A DNA stretch of 64,000 bases. Origin: Pseudomonas sp. GM79. GTDB lineage: Bacteria > Pseudomonadota > Gammaproteobacteria > Pseudomonadales > Pseudomonadaceae. Below the pieces are notes generated by a model. It was not told the DNA's origin. It did no database searches and worked only from the letters and a program-made list of their open reading frames with translations. Within the stretch, counting starts at the first letter, position 1; each line of letters starts with the position of its first letter. Below, piece by piece: positions 48,086 through 58,386 of the stretch. The stretch is taken from positions 145,328 through 209,327 of the forward strand of contig NZ_AKJE01000032.1 of assembly GCF_000282495.1 (NCBI RefSeq). The letters run 5' to 3'. A program made the translations under genes and the position numbers.

Positions 48086-49999
48086 TTATCTGGCGATACC
48101 GTGTTTGCGCAGCTTTCTGTAGAGGGTATTGCGGCTGACCCCTAGCTGTTCAGCGGTATGCGTCATATGCCAGCGCTGCTGCTCCAGCACCGTCAGCAAC
48201 GTCAACCGCTCGGCATCGTCCAGCGGATACTCGGACGGTTCTTCAACCACCGACACCGTTACTGCCCGGGCCTGGCGAATCGTCACCGGCAAATCCTCCA
48301 ACCCGATCCGGCCACCATCACACAATGCCGCCAGGGTCCGCAGCACATTGCGTAACTGCCGCACGTTCCCCGGCCAGGCAAAATCCAGCAAGGCCTGCCG
48401 CGCCGGGGCATCAATCAGCACCGTCTCTCCGCCCGCCTCTTCGGCCAGCAAAAAGTCGAGCAACTGTGATTTGTCAGCGCGCTCACGCAACGCCGGCAAT
48501 GCGACTTCCAGCCCATTGAGCCGGTAATACAAATCCTCGCGGAAACTGCCGTCCTGCACCCGTTCAAGCAGATTGCGGTGGGTGGCGCTGATGATCCGCA
48601 CATTGACAGGTTCCGGCTCACCGCCAATCGGCACCACTTGACGGTCTTCCAGCACCCTTAATAGACGGGTCTGCATGCTCAGTGGCATGTCACCGATTTC
48701 ATCGAGGAACAAAGTCCCGCCATCAGCCTGCTGCAACTTGCCGCGCATGCCTTCCTTGCGAGCGCCGGTGAAACTGCCGCCGCGATAGCCGAACAGTTCG
48801 CTCTCGATCAGGCTTTCGGGGATCGCCGCGCAATTGAGGGCGACGAACGATTTTGCTGCCCGTTGACTGGCCTGATGCACGGCTTTGGCGAAGGCCTCCT
48901 TGCCTGAGCCGGTTTCGCCATTGATCAGCAACGGCACGTCCCGTTCAAACACGCGCAAGGCCTTGCGGAAATCCTCCTGCAACGCGGCATCGCCCAGGCA
49001 AATGCCTGACAAGCGCGGACGCTCGGCAACCATCGGGCTTTGCACCACCGGCACCGGAATACTGCGCGGCTGCCCGCGCAATACGGCAAACAACCGCCGC
49101 CCGTCACGGGTGCGCAATGGCCAACTGGCGCTGGCATTGGCGCTCGCACGGCCGAGCAATTCATCCAGCGAGCAGTCGAAAAATGCCTCCACCGGTTTGC
49201 CCAACAGCCCACCACGAATATGCCCCAGCAAATTCAGCGCACTCTGGTTCACCGCACAAATCCGCCCTTCCCCGTCAAACGCCAGCAACCCTTCGCTGAA
49301 CAGCCCGACAGATTCGGCCTGCAGGTGAAAACGCAGCAACCATTGATTGTCGAAGTAACGCAGGAAATAGCAGCTCTCGATCATCTTCGCCGACAGATTG
49401 ACCAGGGCCATCGTGTGGAACTGGCTCTGACGCGAAACCTCATGACGCGCCGAAGACACGTCGAGCACCGCCAGCAGCTCGCCGTGAGGATCGAACACCG
49501 GGCTCGCCGAGCAAGTCAGGCCGGTATGTCGGCCACGAAAATGTTCGTCCTGGTGGATGGTCAGGGATTGGCGCTCCACCAGGCAGGTGCCGATGCCGTT
49601 GGTGCCTTCGCAGGCTTCGCTCCAGTCAGCGCCGAGCCAAAGGCCGGCGCGCTCGAAAATCTTCCGTTCGGTAGGCGCAGTGACACAGTTGAGGATCACC
49701 CCGCGAGCATCGGTCAGCAGCACCGCATGACCGGCACCGGAAAGTTGCTGGTGGAGGCTGGTCATTTCGTTGCCGGCGATCTGCAGCACTTGCTGCAAAC
49801 GTTCGCGGCTTTCCAGCACGCGGCCATGTTCGAGCACCGTCGGCGCCATGGTCAGGGCCGGGTCGAGGTGATAGTCCTCAAGACAACGCAGCCAGGAACG
49901 GGCAATGGACGGATCGCTGCCGGGACCGTGCAGGTGGGATTTGCCTTGGGTCACGGTCAGCACTTGCTGGGCATGGCGACTCAAATGGTTGTCGTGCAT
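48086..49999 (-). CDS. eatR: Sigma-54 enhancer-binding protein EatR
   Basis: A 637-aa AcoR-type activator. N-terminal GAF sensor region about 65-225 ([17 protein letters not shown]...), a PAS-like part about 230-290, AAA+ domain about 320-550 with Walker A GETGSGKE, the sigma-54-contact motif GSFTGA (usual GAFTGA), Walker [13 protein letters not shown], and C-terminal Fis-type HTH ([18 protein letters not shown]). Divergent from the ethanolamine genes and matching PA4021, which is reported to activate ethanolamine catabolism with RpoN. Effector: ethanolamine or a product, inferred. Confidence 0.92.
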   Translation of the reverse strand: MHDNHLSRHAQQVLTVTQGKSHLHGPGSDPSIARSWLRCLEDYHLDPALTMAPTVLEHGRVLESRERLQQVLQIAGNEMTSLHQQLSGAGHAVLLTDARGVILNCVTAPTERKIFERAGLWLGADWSEACEGTNGIGTCLVERQSLTIHQDEHFRGRHTGLTCSASPVFDPHGELLAVLDVSSARHEVSRQSQFHTMALVNLSAKMIESCYFLRYFDNQWLLRFHLQAESVGLFSEGLLAFDGEGRICAVNQSALNLLGHIRGGLLGKPVEAFFDCSLDELLGRASANASASWPLRTRDGRRLFAVLRGQPRSIPVPVVQSPMVAERPRLSGICLGDAALQEDFRKALRVFERDVPLLINGETGSGKEAFAKAVHQASQRAAKSFVALNCAAIPESLIESELFGYRGGSFTGARKEGMRGKLQQADGGTLFLDEIGDMPLSMQTRLLRVLEDRQVVPIGGEPEPVNVRIISATHRNLLERVQDGSFREDLYYRLNGLEVALPALRERADKSQLLDFLLAEEAGGETVLIDAPARQALLDFAWPGNVRQLRNVLRTLAALCDGGRIGLEDLPVTIRQARAVTVSVVEEPSEYPLDDAERLTLLTVLEQQRWHMTHTAEQLGVSRNTLYRKLRKHGIAR

Positions 50000-50053
50000 T
50001 TCTTATTATTCTCCCGAGCGGTTTACACCCCCTGTTGTGCCGAGCATCCTCCA

Positions 50054-50150
50054 GCGTGACGTGTATTGCAATGCTGGCGAGCCCGTCCCGTCACACGTTG
50101 CGCCAGAAGCGGTACAAAGTGTCACGGGGGCTGTATCACAAGCGTCACAA
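50054..50150 (+). promoter_or_regulatory. Candidate EatR binding region
   Basis: GTGAC/GTCAC half-sites recur upstream of the sigma-54 promoter: GCGTGACGTG (50054-50063), CGTCACACG (50090-50098), GTGTCAC (50119-50125) and CGTCACAA (50143-50150). They lie 60-160 bases before the -24 box, the usual place for enhancer sites. Binding by EatR is inferred. Confidence 0.45.
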
Positions 50151-50212
50151 ACGCCGTCCGGTCGCCCGAAAAAAATCACGCAAGGCCTTGATTTACCTGA
50201 CCCGCAAGGCAA

Positions 50213-50228
50213 TGGCCCGACCTTTGCT
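50213..50228 (+). promoter_or_regulatory. Sigma-54 promoter of the ethanolamine operon
   Basis: TGGCCC-N5-TTGCT with the invariant GG (50214-50215) and GC (50226-50227) exactly ten bases apart. Transcription would start near 50239, leaving a leader of about 56 bases to the ATG at 50295. It fits the divergent enhancer-binding activator EatR. Confidence 0.85.
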
Positions 50229-50294
50229 CTACGCTTAATGCAGCGCTTTAGCGCGTCCTCCCTTATAAGCACAAAAGCCAAGGAGAAACCCATC

Positions 50295-51815
50295 ATGCGT
50301 TACGCTCACCCCGGTACTGAAGGCGCTATCGTTTCGTTCAAGAGCAAATACGGTAACTACATCGGCGGCGAGTTCGTCGCGCCTGTCAAAGGTCAGTACT
50401 TCACCAATACGTCGCCGGTCAACGGCCAACCTATTGCCGAATTCCCACGCTCCAGCGCCGAAGACATCGAAAAGGCCCTGGACGCTGCCCATGCCGCCGC
50501 CGATGCCTGGGGCGCCACGTCCGCCCAGGCTCGCTCGCTGGTGCTGCTGAAAATCGCCGATCGCATCGAACAGAACCTGGAACTGCTGGCGATCACCGAA
50601 TCCTGGGACAACGGCAAGGCCGTGCGCGAAACCCTCAATGCCGACATCCCGCTGGCCGCCGACCACTTCCGCTACTTCGCCGGTTGCATCCGCGCCCAGG
50701 AAGGCAGCGCCGCCGAGATCGACGGCAACACCGTGGCCTATCACATCCATGAACCGCTGGGCGTGGTCGGGCAAATCATCCCGTGGAACTTCCCGATCCT
50801 GATGGCCGCCTGGAAACTCGCCCCAGCCCTCGCAGCCGGTAACTGCATCGTGCTCAAGCCTGCCGAGCAAACCCCGTTGGGCATTACCGTGCTGATGGAG
50901 CTGATCGGCGACCTGCTGCCGCCCGGCGTGCTCAACGTGGTGCAAGGCTTCGGCAAAGAAGCCGGGGAAGCCCTGGCCACCAGCAAGCGCATTGCCAAGA
51001 TCGCTTTCACTGGTTCGACCCCGGTCGGCTCACACATCATGAAATGCGCCGCCGAAAACATCATTCCGTCCACCGTGGAACTGGGTGGCAAGTCGCCGAA
51101 CATCTTCTTCGAAGACATCATGAAAGCTGAGCCAAGCTTCATCGAAAAAGCCGCCGAAGGCCTGGTGCTCGCATTCTTCAACCAGGGCGAAGTCTGCACC
51201 TGCCCGTCCCGCGCCCTGGTGCAAGAGTCGATCTACGACGAATTCATGAAAGTGGTCATGAACAAAGTCCTGCAAATCAAACGTGGCGACCCGCTGGACA
51301 CCGACACCATGGTCGGCGCCCAGGCGTCCGAGCAGCAATTCGACAAAATCCTCTCGTACCTGGACATCGCCAAGGGCGAAGGCGCCGAACTGCTGACCGG
51401 TGGCAAGGTGGAAAAACTCGAGGGCAGCCTGGCGACCGGTTATTACATCCAGCCGACCCTGCTCAAGGGCACCAACAAAATGCGCGTGTTCCAGGAAGAA
51501 ATCTTTGGCCCGGTAGTGAGCATCACCACCTTCAAGGACGAAGCCGAAGCCCTGGCCATCGCCAACGACACCGAGTTCGGCCTCGGTGCCGGCCTCTGGA
51601 CCCGCGACATCAACCGCGCCTACCGCATGGGCCGCGCCATCAAGGCCGGTCGCGTGTGGACCAACTGCTACCACCTGTACCCGGCTCATGCCGCGTTCGG
51701 GGGCTACAAAAAGTCTGGCGTCGGTCGTGAAACCCACAAAATGATGCTCGACCACTATCAGCAGACCAAAAACCTGCTGGTGAGCTACGACATCAATCCG
51801 TTGGGCTTCTTCTAA
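50295..51815 (+). CDS. Acetaldehyde (aldehyde) dehydrogenase, ExaC/AldB type
   Basis: A 506-aa NAD(+)-dependent aldehyde dehydrogenase. Signatures: [20 protein letters not shown], catalytic Glu in [10 protein letters not shown], catalytic Cys301 in [11 protein letters not shown], and [18 protein letters not shown]. In this operon it should oxidise acetaldehyde from ethanolamine to acetate. AAGGAG precedes the ATG; a sigma-54 promoter lies 67 bases upstream. The PAO1 counterpart is PA4022 (hdhA, from memory). Confidence 0.94.
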   Translation: MRYAHPGTEGAIVSFKSKYGNYIGGEFVAPVKGQYFTNTSPVNGQPIAEFPRSSAEDIEKALDAAHAAADAWGATSAQARSLVLLKIADRIEQNLELLAITESWDNGKAVRETLNADIPLAADHFRYFAGCIRAQEGSAAEIDGNTVAYHIHEPLGVVGQIIPWNFPILMAAWKLAPALAAGNCIVLKPAEQTPLGITVLMELIGDLLPPGVLNVVQGFGKEAGEALATSKRIAKIAFTGSTPVGSHIMKCAAENIIPSTVELGGKSPNIFFEDIMKAEPSFIEKAAEGLVLAFFNQGEVCTCPSRALVQESIYDEFMKVVMNKVLQIKRGDPLDTDTMVGAQASEQQFDKILSYLDIAKGEGAELLTGGKVEKLEGSLATGYYIQPTLLKGTNKMRVFQEEIFGPVVSITTFKDEAEALAIANDTEFGLGAGLWTRDINRAYRMGRAIKAGRVWTNCYHLYPAHAAFGGYKKSGVGRETHKMMLDHYQQTKNLLVSYDINPLGFF

Positions 51816-51822
51816 AAACCGG

Positions 51823-51850
51823 GGGCGATGCAGGTAGTTCTGTATCGCCC
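51823..51850 (+). terminator. Hairpin after the aldehyde dehydrogenase gene
   Basis: An 11-bp stem, GGGCGATGCAG/CTGTATCGCCC with one G-T pair and a 6-base loop. No T run follows, so partial termination or 3'-end protection is likely; the downstream eat gene still needs readthrough or its own promoter. Confidence 0.4.
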
Positions 51851-51861
51851 TTCGAACCGCT

Positions 51862-51954
51862 TTCGCGAGCAAGCCCGCTCCCACATAGATTTCCGGCGTG
51901 CCAAAAATTGCGGGCACACCACAGGCCCAATGTGGGAGCGGGCTTGCTCGCGAA
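51862..51954. repeat. REP pair (REPIN), family A, inside the eut operon
   Basis: Reverse core 51862-51884 and forward core 51932-51954, between the aldehyde dehydrogenase and eat genes, which share orientation. Confidence 0.93.
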
Positions 51955-52079
51955 GGCGCCCTCAATGACACCAATCATCGCCCTGCCTGTCTGGCATGGG
52001 CTTTGCGTGCCCGCATCACACGAAAACGCCATACCCGAAAGTCCAACAGATCAAACAATAAAAAAGACAGAGAGGACTT

Positions 52080-53450
52080 ATGACTTCTACTACACAGCTC
52101 AAACCCACACTCGGCACCCTGCATCTATGGGGCATTGCCGTCGGCCTGGTGATTTCCGGCGAGTACTTCGGCTGGAGTTACGGCTGGGGCACCGCAGGGA
52201 CCCTGGGTTTTCTCGTCACCGCCCTGATGGTGGCGACGATGTACACCTGCTTTATCTTCAGCTTCACCGAATTGACCACCGCCATTCCCCACGCTGGCGG
52301 GCCGTTTGCCTACAGCCGACGGGCCTTCGGCGAAAAAGGCGGACTGATCGCCGGCATTGCGACCCTGATCGAATTCGTCTTTGCGCCACCGGCAATTGCC
52401 ATGGCCATCGGCGCCTACCTCAACGTGCAATACCCGGAACTGGACCCGAAGATCGCCGCTGTTGGCGCCTATTTCGTGTTCATGGGCTTGAATGTTCTCG
52501 GCGTGAGCATCGCAGCCACGTTCGAATTGGTGGTCACCGTGCTGGCGGTCGCCGAATTGCTGGTGTTCATGGGCGTGGTCGCCCCGGGCTTCAGCTTCAG
52601 CAATTTTGTGCTCAATGGCTGGTCAGGTTCCAACGAATTCACCATAGCCTCGATTCCCGGCATCTTTGCGGCAATACCTTTCGCGATCTGGTTCTTCCTC
52701 GCCATTGAAGGCGCCGCCATGGCTGCCGAGGAAGCCAAGGACCCGAAACGCACGATTCCCAGGGCTTACGTCAGTGGCATTCTGACCCTGGTGTTCCTGG
52801 CCATCGGCGTCATGGTGATGGCTGGCGGCGTCGGCGACTGGCGTCAACTGTCGAACATCAACGATCCGCTGCCTCAGGCGATGAAAGCCGTGGTCGGCAA
52901 TAATTCGACCTGGATGCACATGCTGGTATGGATCGGCCTGTTCGGCCTGGTGGCGAGTTTCCACGGGATCATTCTTGGCTACTCGCGACAGTTCTTCGCC
53001 CTGGCTCGCGCCGGTTACCTGCCCAAAGGGCTGGCCAAACTCTCGCGCTTCCAGACGCCGCACCGGGCGATTCTGGCGGGCGGCGTGATCGGCATCGTGG
53101 CGATCTACAGCGACGGCCTGATCAACCTGCAGGGCATGACGCTGACGGCGGCAATGATCACCATGTCGGTATTCGGCGCCATCGTGATGTACATCATCAG
53201 TATGCTGAGCCTGTTCAAATTGCGTAAAACCGAGCCGAACCTGGAACGCACCTTCCGTGCACCGGGCTACCCTATCGTGCCGGGGATCGCGCTGTTTCTG
53301 GCCGTGGTGTGCCTGGTGGCGATGGCATGGTTCAACACCTTGATCGGGTGCGTGTTCCTCGGGTTCATGGCGGCCGGTTACCTGTATTTCCAACTGACGG
53401 CCAAGCAGCGTTCCGACGCGCCAGCGGATGCGATGCTCGAAGGCGTCTGA
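52080..53450 (+). CDS. eat: Ethanolamine permease
   Basis: A 456-aa APC-superfamily transporter with about 12 membrane segments (AVGLVISGEYFGWSYGWGTA at TM1, TELTTAIPHAGGPFAYSRRA at TM2). Family and context fit the ethanolamine permease. Its gene follows the aldehyde dehydrogenase and precedes eutB, with REPINs on both sides. The ATG at 52080 follows AGAGGACTT. Substrate assignment is from family and neighbours. Confidence 0.92.
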   Translation: MTSTTQLKPTLGTLHLWGIAVGLVISGEYFGWSYGWGTAGTLGFLVTALMVATMYTCFIFSFTELTTAIPHAGGPFAYSRRAFGEKGGLIAGIATLIEFVFAPPAIAMAIGAYLNVQYPELDPKIAAVGAYFVFMGLNVLGVSIAATFELVVTVLAVAELLVFMGVVAPGFSFSNFVLNGWSGSNEFTIASIPGIFAAIPFAIWFFLAIEGAAMAAEEAKDPKRTIPRAYVSGILTLVFLAIGVMVMAGGVGDWRQLSNINDPLPQAMKAVVGNNSTWMHMLVWIGLFGLVASFHGIILGYSRQFFALARAGYLPKGLAKLSRFQTPHRAILAGGVIGIVAIYSDGLINLQGMTLTAAMITMSVFGAIVMYIISMLSLFKLRKTEPNLERTFRAPGYPIVPGIALFLAVVCLVAMAWFNTLIGCVFLGFMAAGYLYFQLTAKQRSDAPADAMLEGV

Positions 53451-53458
53451 GTTGCACC

Positions 53459-53482
53459 GGCGCCGGGCTGATTCCCGGCGCC
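53459..53482 (+). terminator. Hairpin after eat
   Basis: A perfect 9-bp stem GGCGCCGGG/CCCGGCGCC with loop CTGATT, eight bases after the eat stop, without a T run. Similar in placement to the hairpin after the aldehyde dehydrogenase gene. Confidence 0.4.
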
Positions 53483-53511
53483 TGCCATATTGAAGTGCAC
53501 AGAGATCCAAT

Positions 53512-53599
53512 GTGGGAGCGGGCTTGCTCGCGAAGGCGGAGTGTCATTCACCACCCATGTTGAATGTCAGACCGCATTCGCGAGCAAGCCCGCTCCCAC
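53512..53599. repeat. REP pair (REPIN), family A, inside the eut operon
   Basis: Forward core 53512-53534 and reverse core 53577-53599, in the 202-base gap between eat and eutB. Confidence 0.93.
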
Positions 53600-53652
53600 A
53601 GGGGTTCGGCGGTGCATTTGAGTTACTTATTGAATCAGGAGGACACCGTCCC

Positions 53653-55047
53653 ATGGCCGTATTTGCCCATACCGTCGGCGCCCAGACCTACCGCTTCGAC
53701 AGTCTCAAAGACGTCATGGCCAAAGCCAGCCCGGCGCGCTCCGGGGACTTTCTGGCCGGCGTTGCCGCCCTCAACGATGGCGAGCGCGTGGCTGCGCAGA
53801 TGGCCCTGGCTGACATCCCGCTGACTCACTTCCTGCAGGAAGTACTGATTCCTTACGAGGCCGATGAAGTCACCCGGCTGATCATCGACACTCACGATAA
53901 ACAGGCTTTTAAAGCGGTCAGCCACCTCACTGTCGGTGGCTTTCGCGATTGGCTACTCAGCGACGCCGCCGACGAACAGAGCCTGCGTGCCCTCGCCCCG
54001 GGCCTGACCCCGGAAATGGCCGCCGCCGTATCGAAGATCATGCGCGTGCAAGACCTGGTGCTGGTGGCGCAGAAAATCCGCGTAATCACGAAATTCCGCG
54101 GCACTCTGGGCCTGCGCGGCCGGCTCTCGACACGCCTGCAACCCAATCACCCCACCGACGAACCGGCCGGCATCGCCGCGAGCATTCTCGATGGCCTGCT
54201 GTACGGCAACGGTGACGCGATGATCGGCATCAACCCGGCCACCGACAGCATCGCTTCGATCTGCGCCATGCTGGAAATGCTCGATGCAATCATCCAGCGC
54301 TACGAAATTCCTACACAGGCCTGCGTGCTGACCCACGTCACCACCTCGATCGAGGCGGTGAATCGCGGCGTTCCGCTGGACCTGGTGTTCCAGTCGATCG
54401 CCGGCACTGAAGCGGCCAACGCCAGTTTCGGTATCAACCTAAACGTCTTGCAGGAAGGCTATGACGCGGGCTTGAGCCTGAATCGGGGCACGTTGGGCCA
54501 GAATCTGATGTATTTCGAGACCGGCCAGGGCAGCGCCTTGTCGGCCAATGCCCATCACGGCATCGATCAACAGACCTGCGAAACCCGCGCCTATGCCGTG
54601 GCACGCCATTTCAAACCGTTTCTGGTGAACACCGTCGTAGGCTTCATCGGCCCGGAATACCTCTACAACGGCAAACAGATCATCCGCGCCGGCCTCGAAG
54701 ACCACTTCTGCGGCAAGCTGCTGGGCGTGCCCATGGGTTGTGACATCTGTTACACCAATCACGCCGAGGCAGATCAGGATGACATGGACACCTTGCTGAC
54801 CCTGCTGGGCGTGGCCGGGATCAACTTCATCATGGGCATCCCCGGCTCCGACGACATCATGCTCAATTACCAGACCACGTCGTTCCACGACGCCCTCTAC
54901 GCCCGGAAAACCCTGGGCCTGAAACCGGCGCCGGAGTTTGAACAGTGGCTGGCGAACATGGGCATCTTCACCCAGGCAGACGGCCAAATTCACTTCGGCG
55001 ACAACCTGCCGCCGGCCTTCCGTCAGGCCATGGCGCAACTGGGATGA
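53653..55047 (+). CDS. eutB: Ethanolamine ammonia-lyase large subunit
   Basis: A 464-aa TIM-barrel subunit of the adenosylcobalamin-dependent lyase that converts ethanolamine to acetaldehyde and ammonia. Conserved segments: [40 protein letters not shown], and [27 protein letters not shown] lies upstream of the ATG at 53653, whereas the long ORF runs back into REP DNA. Length matches EutB (about 453-465). The stop overlaps eutC. Confidence 0.96.
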   Translation: MAVFAHTVGAQTYRFDSLKDVMAKASPARSGDFLAGVAALNDGERVAAQMALADIPLTHFLQEVLIPYEADEVTRLIIDTHDKQAFKAVSHLTVGGFRDWLLSDAADEQSLRALAPGLTPEMAAAVSKIMRVQDLVLVAQKIRVITKFRGTLGLRGRLSTRLQPNHPTDEPAGIAASILDGLLYGNGDAMIGINPATDSIASICAMLEMLDAIIQRYEIPTQACVLTHVTTSIEAVNRGVPLDLVFQSIAGTEAANASFGINLNVLQEGYDAGLSLNRGTLGQNLMYFETGQGSALSANAHHGIDQQTCETRAYAVARHFKPFLVNTVVGFIGPEYLYNGKQIIRAGLEDHFCGKLLGVPMGCDICYTNHAEADQDDMDTLLTLLGVAGINFIMGIPGSDDIMLNYQTTSFHDALYARKTLGLKPAPEFEQWLANMGIFTQADGQIHFGDNLPPAFRQAMAQLG

Positions 55048-55880
55048 GTATTGAGATGGATAAACCACCTGTCGATCCGCAAAACCCATTGCTGGAACTG
55101 CGTCACCTGACCCCGGCACGTATTGCCCTCGGTCGTACAGGCACCAGTATGCCGACCAGCGCACAGCTGGATTTTCAGTACGCCCATGCACAGGCCCGGG
55201 ATGCGGTGCACCTGCCGTTCGACCACAGGGGGCTCAGTTCACAACTGGCCGAGCGTGGACGTGAGAGTTTGCTGCTGCACAGCGCCGCCACTGACCGGAA
55301 CAGCTATCTGCAGCGCCCCGATCTGGGGCGCAAGTTGAGTGATGAGTCGGCGCAGACCCTGCGCGACTACGCGCGGAGCCATCCTGGCGGGGTGGATCTG
55401 GCCGTCGTGGTGGCCGATGGCCTCTCGGCATTGGCCGTTCATCGCCACACCTTACCGTTTCTGGCGCGCATGGAAGAACAGACAGCCGCTGAGGGTTGGT
55501 CCCTGTCGCCGGTGATTCTGGTGGAACAGGGCCGTGTAGCTGTAGCCGACGAGATCGGCGAGCTACTGGGCGCAAAAATGGTGGTCATATTGATCGGCGA
55601 ACGCCCCGGCTTGAGCTCACCAGACAGCCTGGGGTTGTATTTCACCTATAATCCCAAAGTCGGACTGACAGACGCCTATCGCAACTGCATCTCGAATGTT
55701 CGGCTCGAAGGCTTGAGTTACGGCATGGCGGCACACCGCTTGCTGTATTTGATGCGCGAAGCCTGTCGGCGGCAGTTATCGGGGGTCAGTCTGAAGGACG
55801 AAGCCCAGGTTCAGACGCTGGAGTCGGACATTGGTGCAGATATGAAAGGTAATTTCCTACTGAGCCCGTCGGATACCTGA
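55044..55880 (+). CDS. eutC: Ethanolamine ammonia-lyase small subunit
   Basis: A 278-aa subunit that binds the cobalamin tail. Conserved: [50 protein letters not shown]. Starts with ATGA overlapping eutB's stop. No EutA reactivase, microcompartment or cobalamin genes follow. Confidence 0.95.
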   Translation: MSIEMDKPPVDPQNPLLELRHLTPARIALGRTGTSMPTSAQLDFQYAHAQARDAVHLPFDHRGLSSQLAERGRESLLLHSAATDRNSYLQRPDLGRKLSDESAQTLRDYARSHPGGVDLAVVVADGLSALAVHRHTLPFLARMEEQTAAEGWSLSPVILVEQGRVAVADEIGELLGAKMVVILIGERPGLSSPDSLGLYFTYNPKVGLTDAYRNCISNVRLEGLSYGMAAHRLLYLMREACRRQLSGVSLKDEAQVQTLESDIGADMKGNFLLSPSDT

Positions 55881-55992
55881 ACCGTTTCCGCATTGCGTTT
55901 CTGTTCAGGTTTCAGGCAGGATCGATGCACGGCCGCCAGGGTTTCCCGTCGCCGTCACCACGTAAGACAGCCACTTGAAGACGAGACCTACC

Positions 55993-56454
55993 ATGCGGAT
56001 TATTCAAGCGACCCTCGAACACCTCGACCTGCTGACCCCGTTGTTCGTCAAATATCGTGAGTTTTACGGTTCCCTGCCGTATCCGGACTCATCCCGGGCG
56101 TTCCTCGAAAAACGTCTGCGGCGCAAGGAATCGGTGATCTACCTGGCCCTGGCCGATGACGACAACAACAAACTGATGGGTTTTTGTCAGTTGTACCCGA
56201 GCTTTTCGTCTCTTTCGCTTAAACGCGTGTGGATCCTCAACGACATCTACGTCGCCGAAGACGCCCGCCGCCAGTTGGTGGCCGACAACCTGATCCGCAC
56301 CGCGAAAAAAATGGCCAAGGAAACCAATGCGGTGCGCATGCGCGTTTCCACCAGCAGCAACAACGAAGTCGCGCAGAAAACCTACGAATCCATCGGGTTC
56401 AAGGAAGACACCGAGTTCAAGAACTACGTATTGCCGATCAGTGAGGGGCTGTAA
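55993..56454 (+). CDS. GNAT-family N-acetyltransferase
   Basis: A 153-aa GNAT protein. N-terminal beta1-alpha1 RIIQATLEHLDLLTPLFVKY; the CoA-binding region VWILNDIYVAEDARRQLVAD replaces the classic RxxGxG/A with RRQLVAD, a weak loop; C-terminal NEVAQKTYESIGFKED. Substrate unknown. It comes after eutC with a 112-base gap; PA4026 occupies the same place in PAO1, so it may be part of the regulon, but no evidence in sequence beyond orientation. Confidence 0.82.
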   Translation: MRIIQATLEHLDLLTPLFVKYREFYGSLPYPDSSRAFLEKRLRRKESVIYLALADDDNNKLMGFCQLYPSFSSLSLKRVWILNDIYVAEDARRQLVADNLIRTAKKMAKETNAVRMRVSTSSNNEVAQKTYESIGFKEDTEFKNYVLPISEGL

Positions 56455-56469
56455 CGCACTGGGGCCTTT

Positions 56470-56601
56470 GTGGCGAGGGGGCTTGCCCCCGTTCGGCGGC
56501 GCAGCCGTCGTAAAACCTGAGCATGCGGTGTATCTGAAAAACCGTGACTACCTGGTTTAGGGGTCGCTTCGCAACCCAACGGGAGCAAGCTCCCTCGCCA
56601 C
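56470..56601. repeat. REP pair, family C, in the 343-base gap before dedA
   Basis: Starts with GTGGCGAGGGGGCTTGCCCC at 56470 and ends with the reverse of GTGGCGAGGGAGCTTGCTCC at 56601, so the two ends are different variants. The rest of 56602-56797 has no ORF; it must hold the dedA promoter, none clear. Confidence 0.85.
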
Positions 56602-56797
56602 AAGGATTGTGCAAAGCCAACAGCCCCCATGGTCGCCCCATCGACATCCCCCGCTACAAACTCGACGCGTTTTTCACTTGTCACCCCGTATAATGCCCAT
56701 TCTTCCGGCTCGTAAGAAAAATCACACTTAGCTGTAGTCTTACGCGAAGCCATCCGCACAGGCCTGCAGAGTCGGGCCATCACCACAGGTGCTTTCC

Positions 56798-57454
56798 ATG
56801 GATTTCAACCCGATCGACCTTATCCTGCATCTCGATGTTTACCTCGACCTGCTGGTAACTAACTACGGGGCATGGATCTACGCCATTCTGTTTCTGGTGA
56901 TCTTCTGCGAAACCGGTCTGGTGGTGATGCCATTCCTGCCGGGCGATTCCCTGCTGTTCATCGCCGGCGCCGTAGCGGCCGGTGGCGGCATGGACCCGGT
57001 GCTGCTGGGCGGCCTGCTGATGCTGGCGGCGATTCTCGGCGACAGCACCAACTACATAATCGGCCGCACCGCCGGCGAAAAGCTGTTCAGCAACCCGAAC
57101 TCGAAAATATTCCGCCGCGACTATCTGCAACAAACCCACGACTTCTACGACAAGCACGGCGGCAAAACCGTGACCCTGGCGCGTTTCATGCCAATCATCC
57201 GCACCTTTGCCCCGTTCGTCGCCGGTGTCGGCAAAATGCCTTACCCGCGTTTCTTTGCCTTCAGTGTTCTCGGAACCATCCTCTGGGTGGGCGGCCTGGT
57301 CACCCTCGGTTACTTCTTTGGCAACGTACCGTTCATCAAGAAAAACCTGTCACTGCTGGTAGTGGGCATCATCCTGCTGTCGCTGCTACCGATGATCATC
57401 AGCGTGATCCGCAGCCGCCTCGGGCATGCCGCGTCCAAAGCCGAACCCCGCTGA
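56798..57454 (+). CDS. DedA-family membrane protein
   Basis: A 218-aa DedA protein with about five membrane segments. Conserved: [49 protein letters not shown] (catalytic-like Arg), [12 protein letters not shown]. DedA proteins support lipid flipping, drug and pH tolerance. A second DedA domain is fused to PAP2 at 39279. The ATG at 56798 is preferred to GTG 56789. MtfA follows six bases later. Confidence 0.92.
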   Translation: MDFNPIDLILHLDVYLDLLVTNYGAWIYAILFLVIFCETGLVVMPFLPGDSLLFIAGAVAAGGGMDPVLLGGLLMLAAILGDSTNYIIGRTAGEKLFSNPNSKIFRRDYLQQTHDFYDKHGGKTVTLARFMPIIRTFAPFVAGVGKMPYPRFFAFSVLGTILWVGGLVTLGYFFGNVPFIKKNLSLLVVGIILLSLLPMIISVIRSRLGHAASKAEPR

Positions 57455-57460
57455 CTCACG

Positions 57461-58273
57461 ATGTGGTTCCTTAGCGCCTGGCGACGCCGGCGCACCCTGG
57501 CCAGGCATCCGATTGCCGACGACATGTGGCAACGGGTGCGCCATCACCTGAGCTTTCTCGATGGCATCAGCGCGGCCGAAGACCGCTGGCTGCGCGAAGC
57601 CTGCGTATTTTTTCTGCAAGATAAACACCTGACCGCCCTGCCCGGCGTAGAGCTTCACCAGGAGCAACGCCTGCTGCTCGCCGCCCAGGCCCAATTACCG
57701 CTGCTGCATCTGGGCAATCTGAACTGGTATCAGGGCTTTCACGAAATCATCCTCTACCCCGACGATTTCCTCAGCCCCCAGCGCCATCGCGATGCCAGCG
57801 GCGTTGAACACGAATGGGACGGCGAACACAGCGGCGAAGCCTGGCAGCAAGGCCCGATCATCCTCGCCTGGCCCGGCGTGATGGCCAGCGGTGGCTGGGA
57901 AGGCTACAACCTGGTGATCCACGAACTCGCGCACAAACTCGACATGCTCAACGGCGACGCCAATGGCCTCCCCCCGCTGCATGCCGACATGCGCGTCAGC
58001 GACTGGGCCAGAATCATGCAAGAAGCCTATGACGACCTCGACCGGCAACTGGACCGTAACCCGGACGCTGAAACCGCCATCGACCCGTACGCGGCGGAAA
58101 ACCCCGCCGAGTTCTTCGCCGTCACCAGCGAATACTTCTTCAGCGCACCGGACTTGCTGCATGAGGCATATCCACAGGTTTATGAACAGCTGAAGCTGTT
58201 TTATCGGCAGGACCCATTGGCCCGATTGCAGCAACTTCTGGCCGAGAACCCTGTCTATCAGGCACACGACTAA
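57461..58273 (+). CDS. mtfA: MtfA zinc peptidase
   Basis: A 270-aa protein of the MtfA/DUF980 family with zinc motif HELAHKLD (HExxH) and ENPAEFFAVTSEYFF providing the third ligand. In E. coli MtfA binds the repressor Mlc. Cytoplasmic; no signal peptide. It starts six bases after the DedA stop, so they are one operon. Confidence 0.92.
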   Translation: MWFLSAWRRRRTLARHPIADDMWQRVRHHLSFLDGISAAEDRWLREACVFFLQDKHLTALPGVELHQEQRLLLAAQAQLPLLHLGNLNWYQGFHEIILYPDDFLSPQRHRDASGVEHEWDGEHSGEAWQQGPIILAWPGVMASGGWEGYNLVIHELAHKLDMLNGDANGLPPLHADMRVSDWARIMQEAYDDLDRQLDRNPDAETAIDPYAAENPAEFFAVTSEYFFSAPDLLHEAYPQVYEQLKLFYRQDPLARLQQLLAENPVYQAHD

Positions 58274-58295
58274 GGTCTACACGACCTCTGGCGCA

Positions 58296-58324
58296 TGGCA
58301 ACGGTGGCAGAATATGCCTATAAT
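58296..58324 (+). promoter_or_regulatory. Probable sigma-70 promoter of ppa
   Basis: Perfect -10 TATAAT at 58319-58324 with a poor -35 (TGGCAA, 58296-58301) at 17-bp spacing. It lies 63 bases before the ppa ATG. Confidence 0.5.
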
Positions 58325-58386
58325 CGCCGCCACTTTTTGGTCAATCCGGCCAAGTTTTTCTGGTCAACTAACGGGGGCACCGCCCA

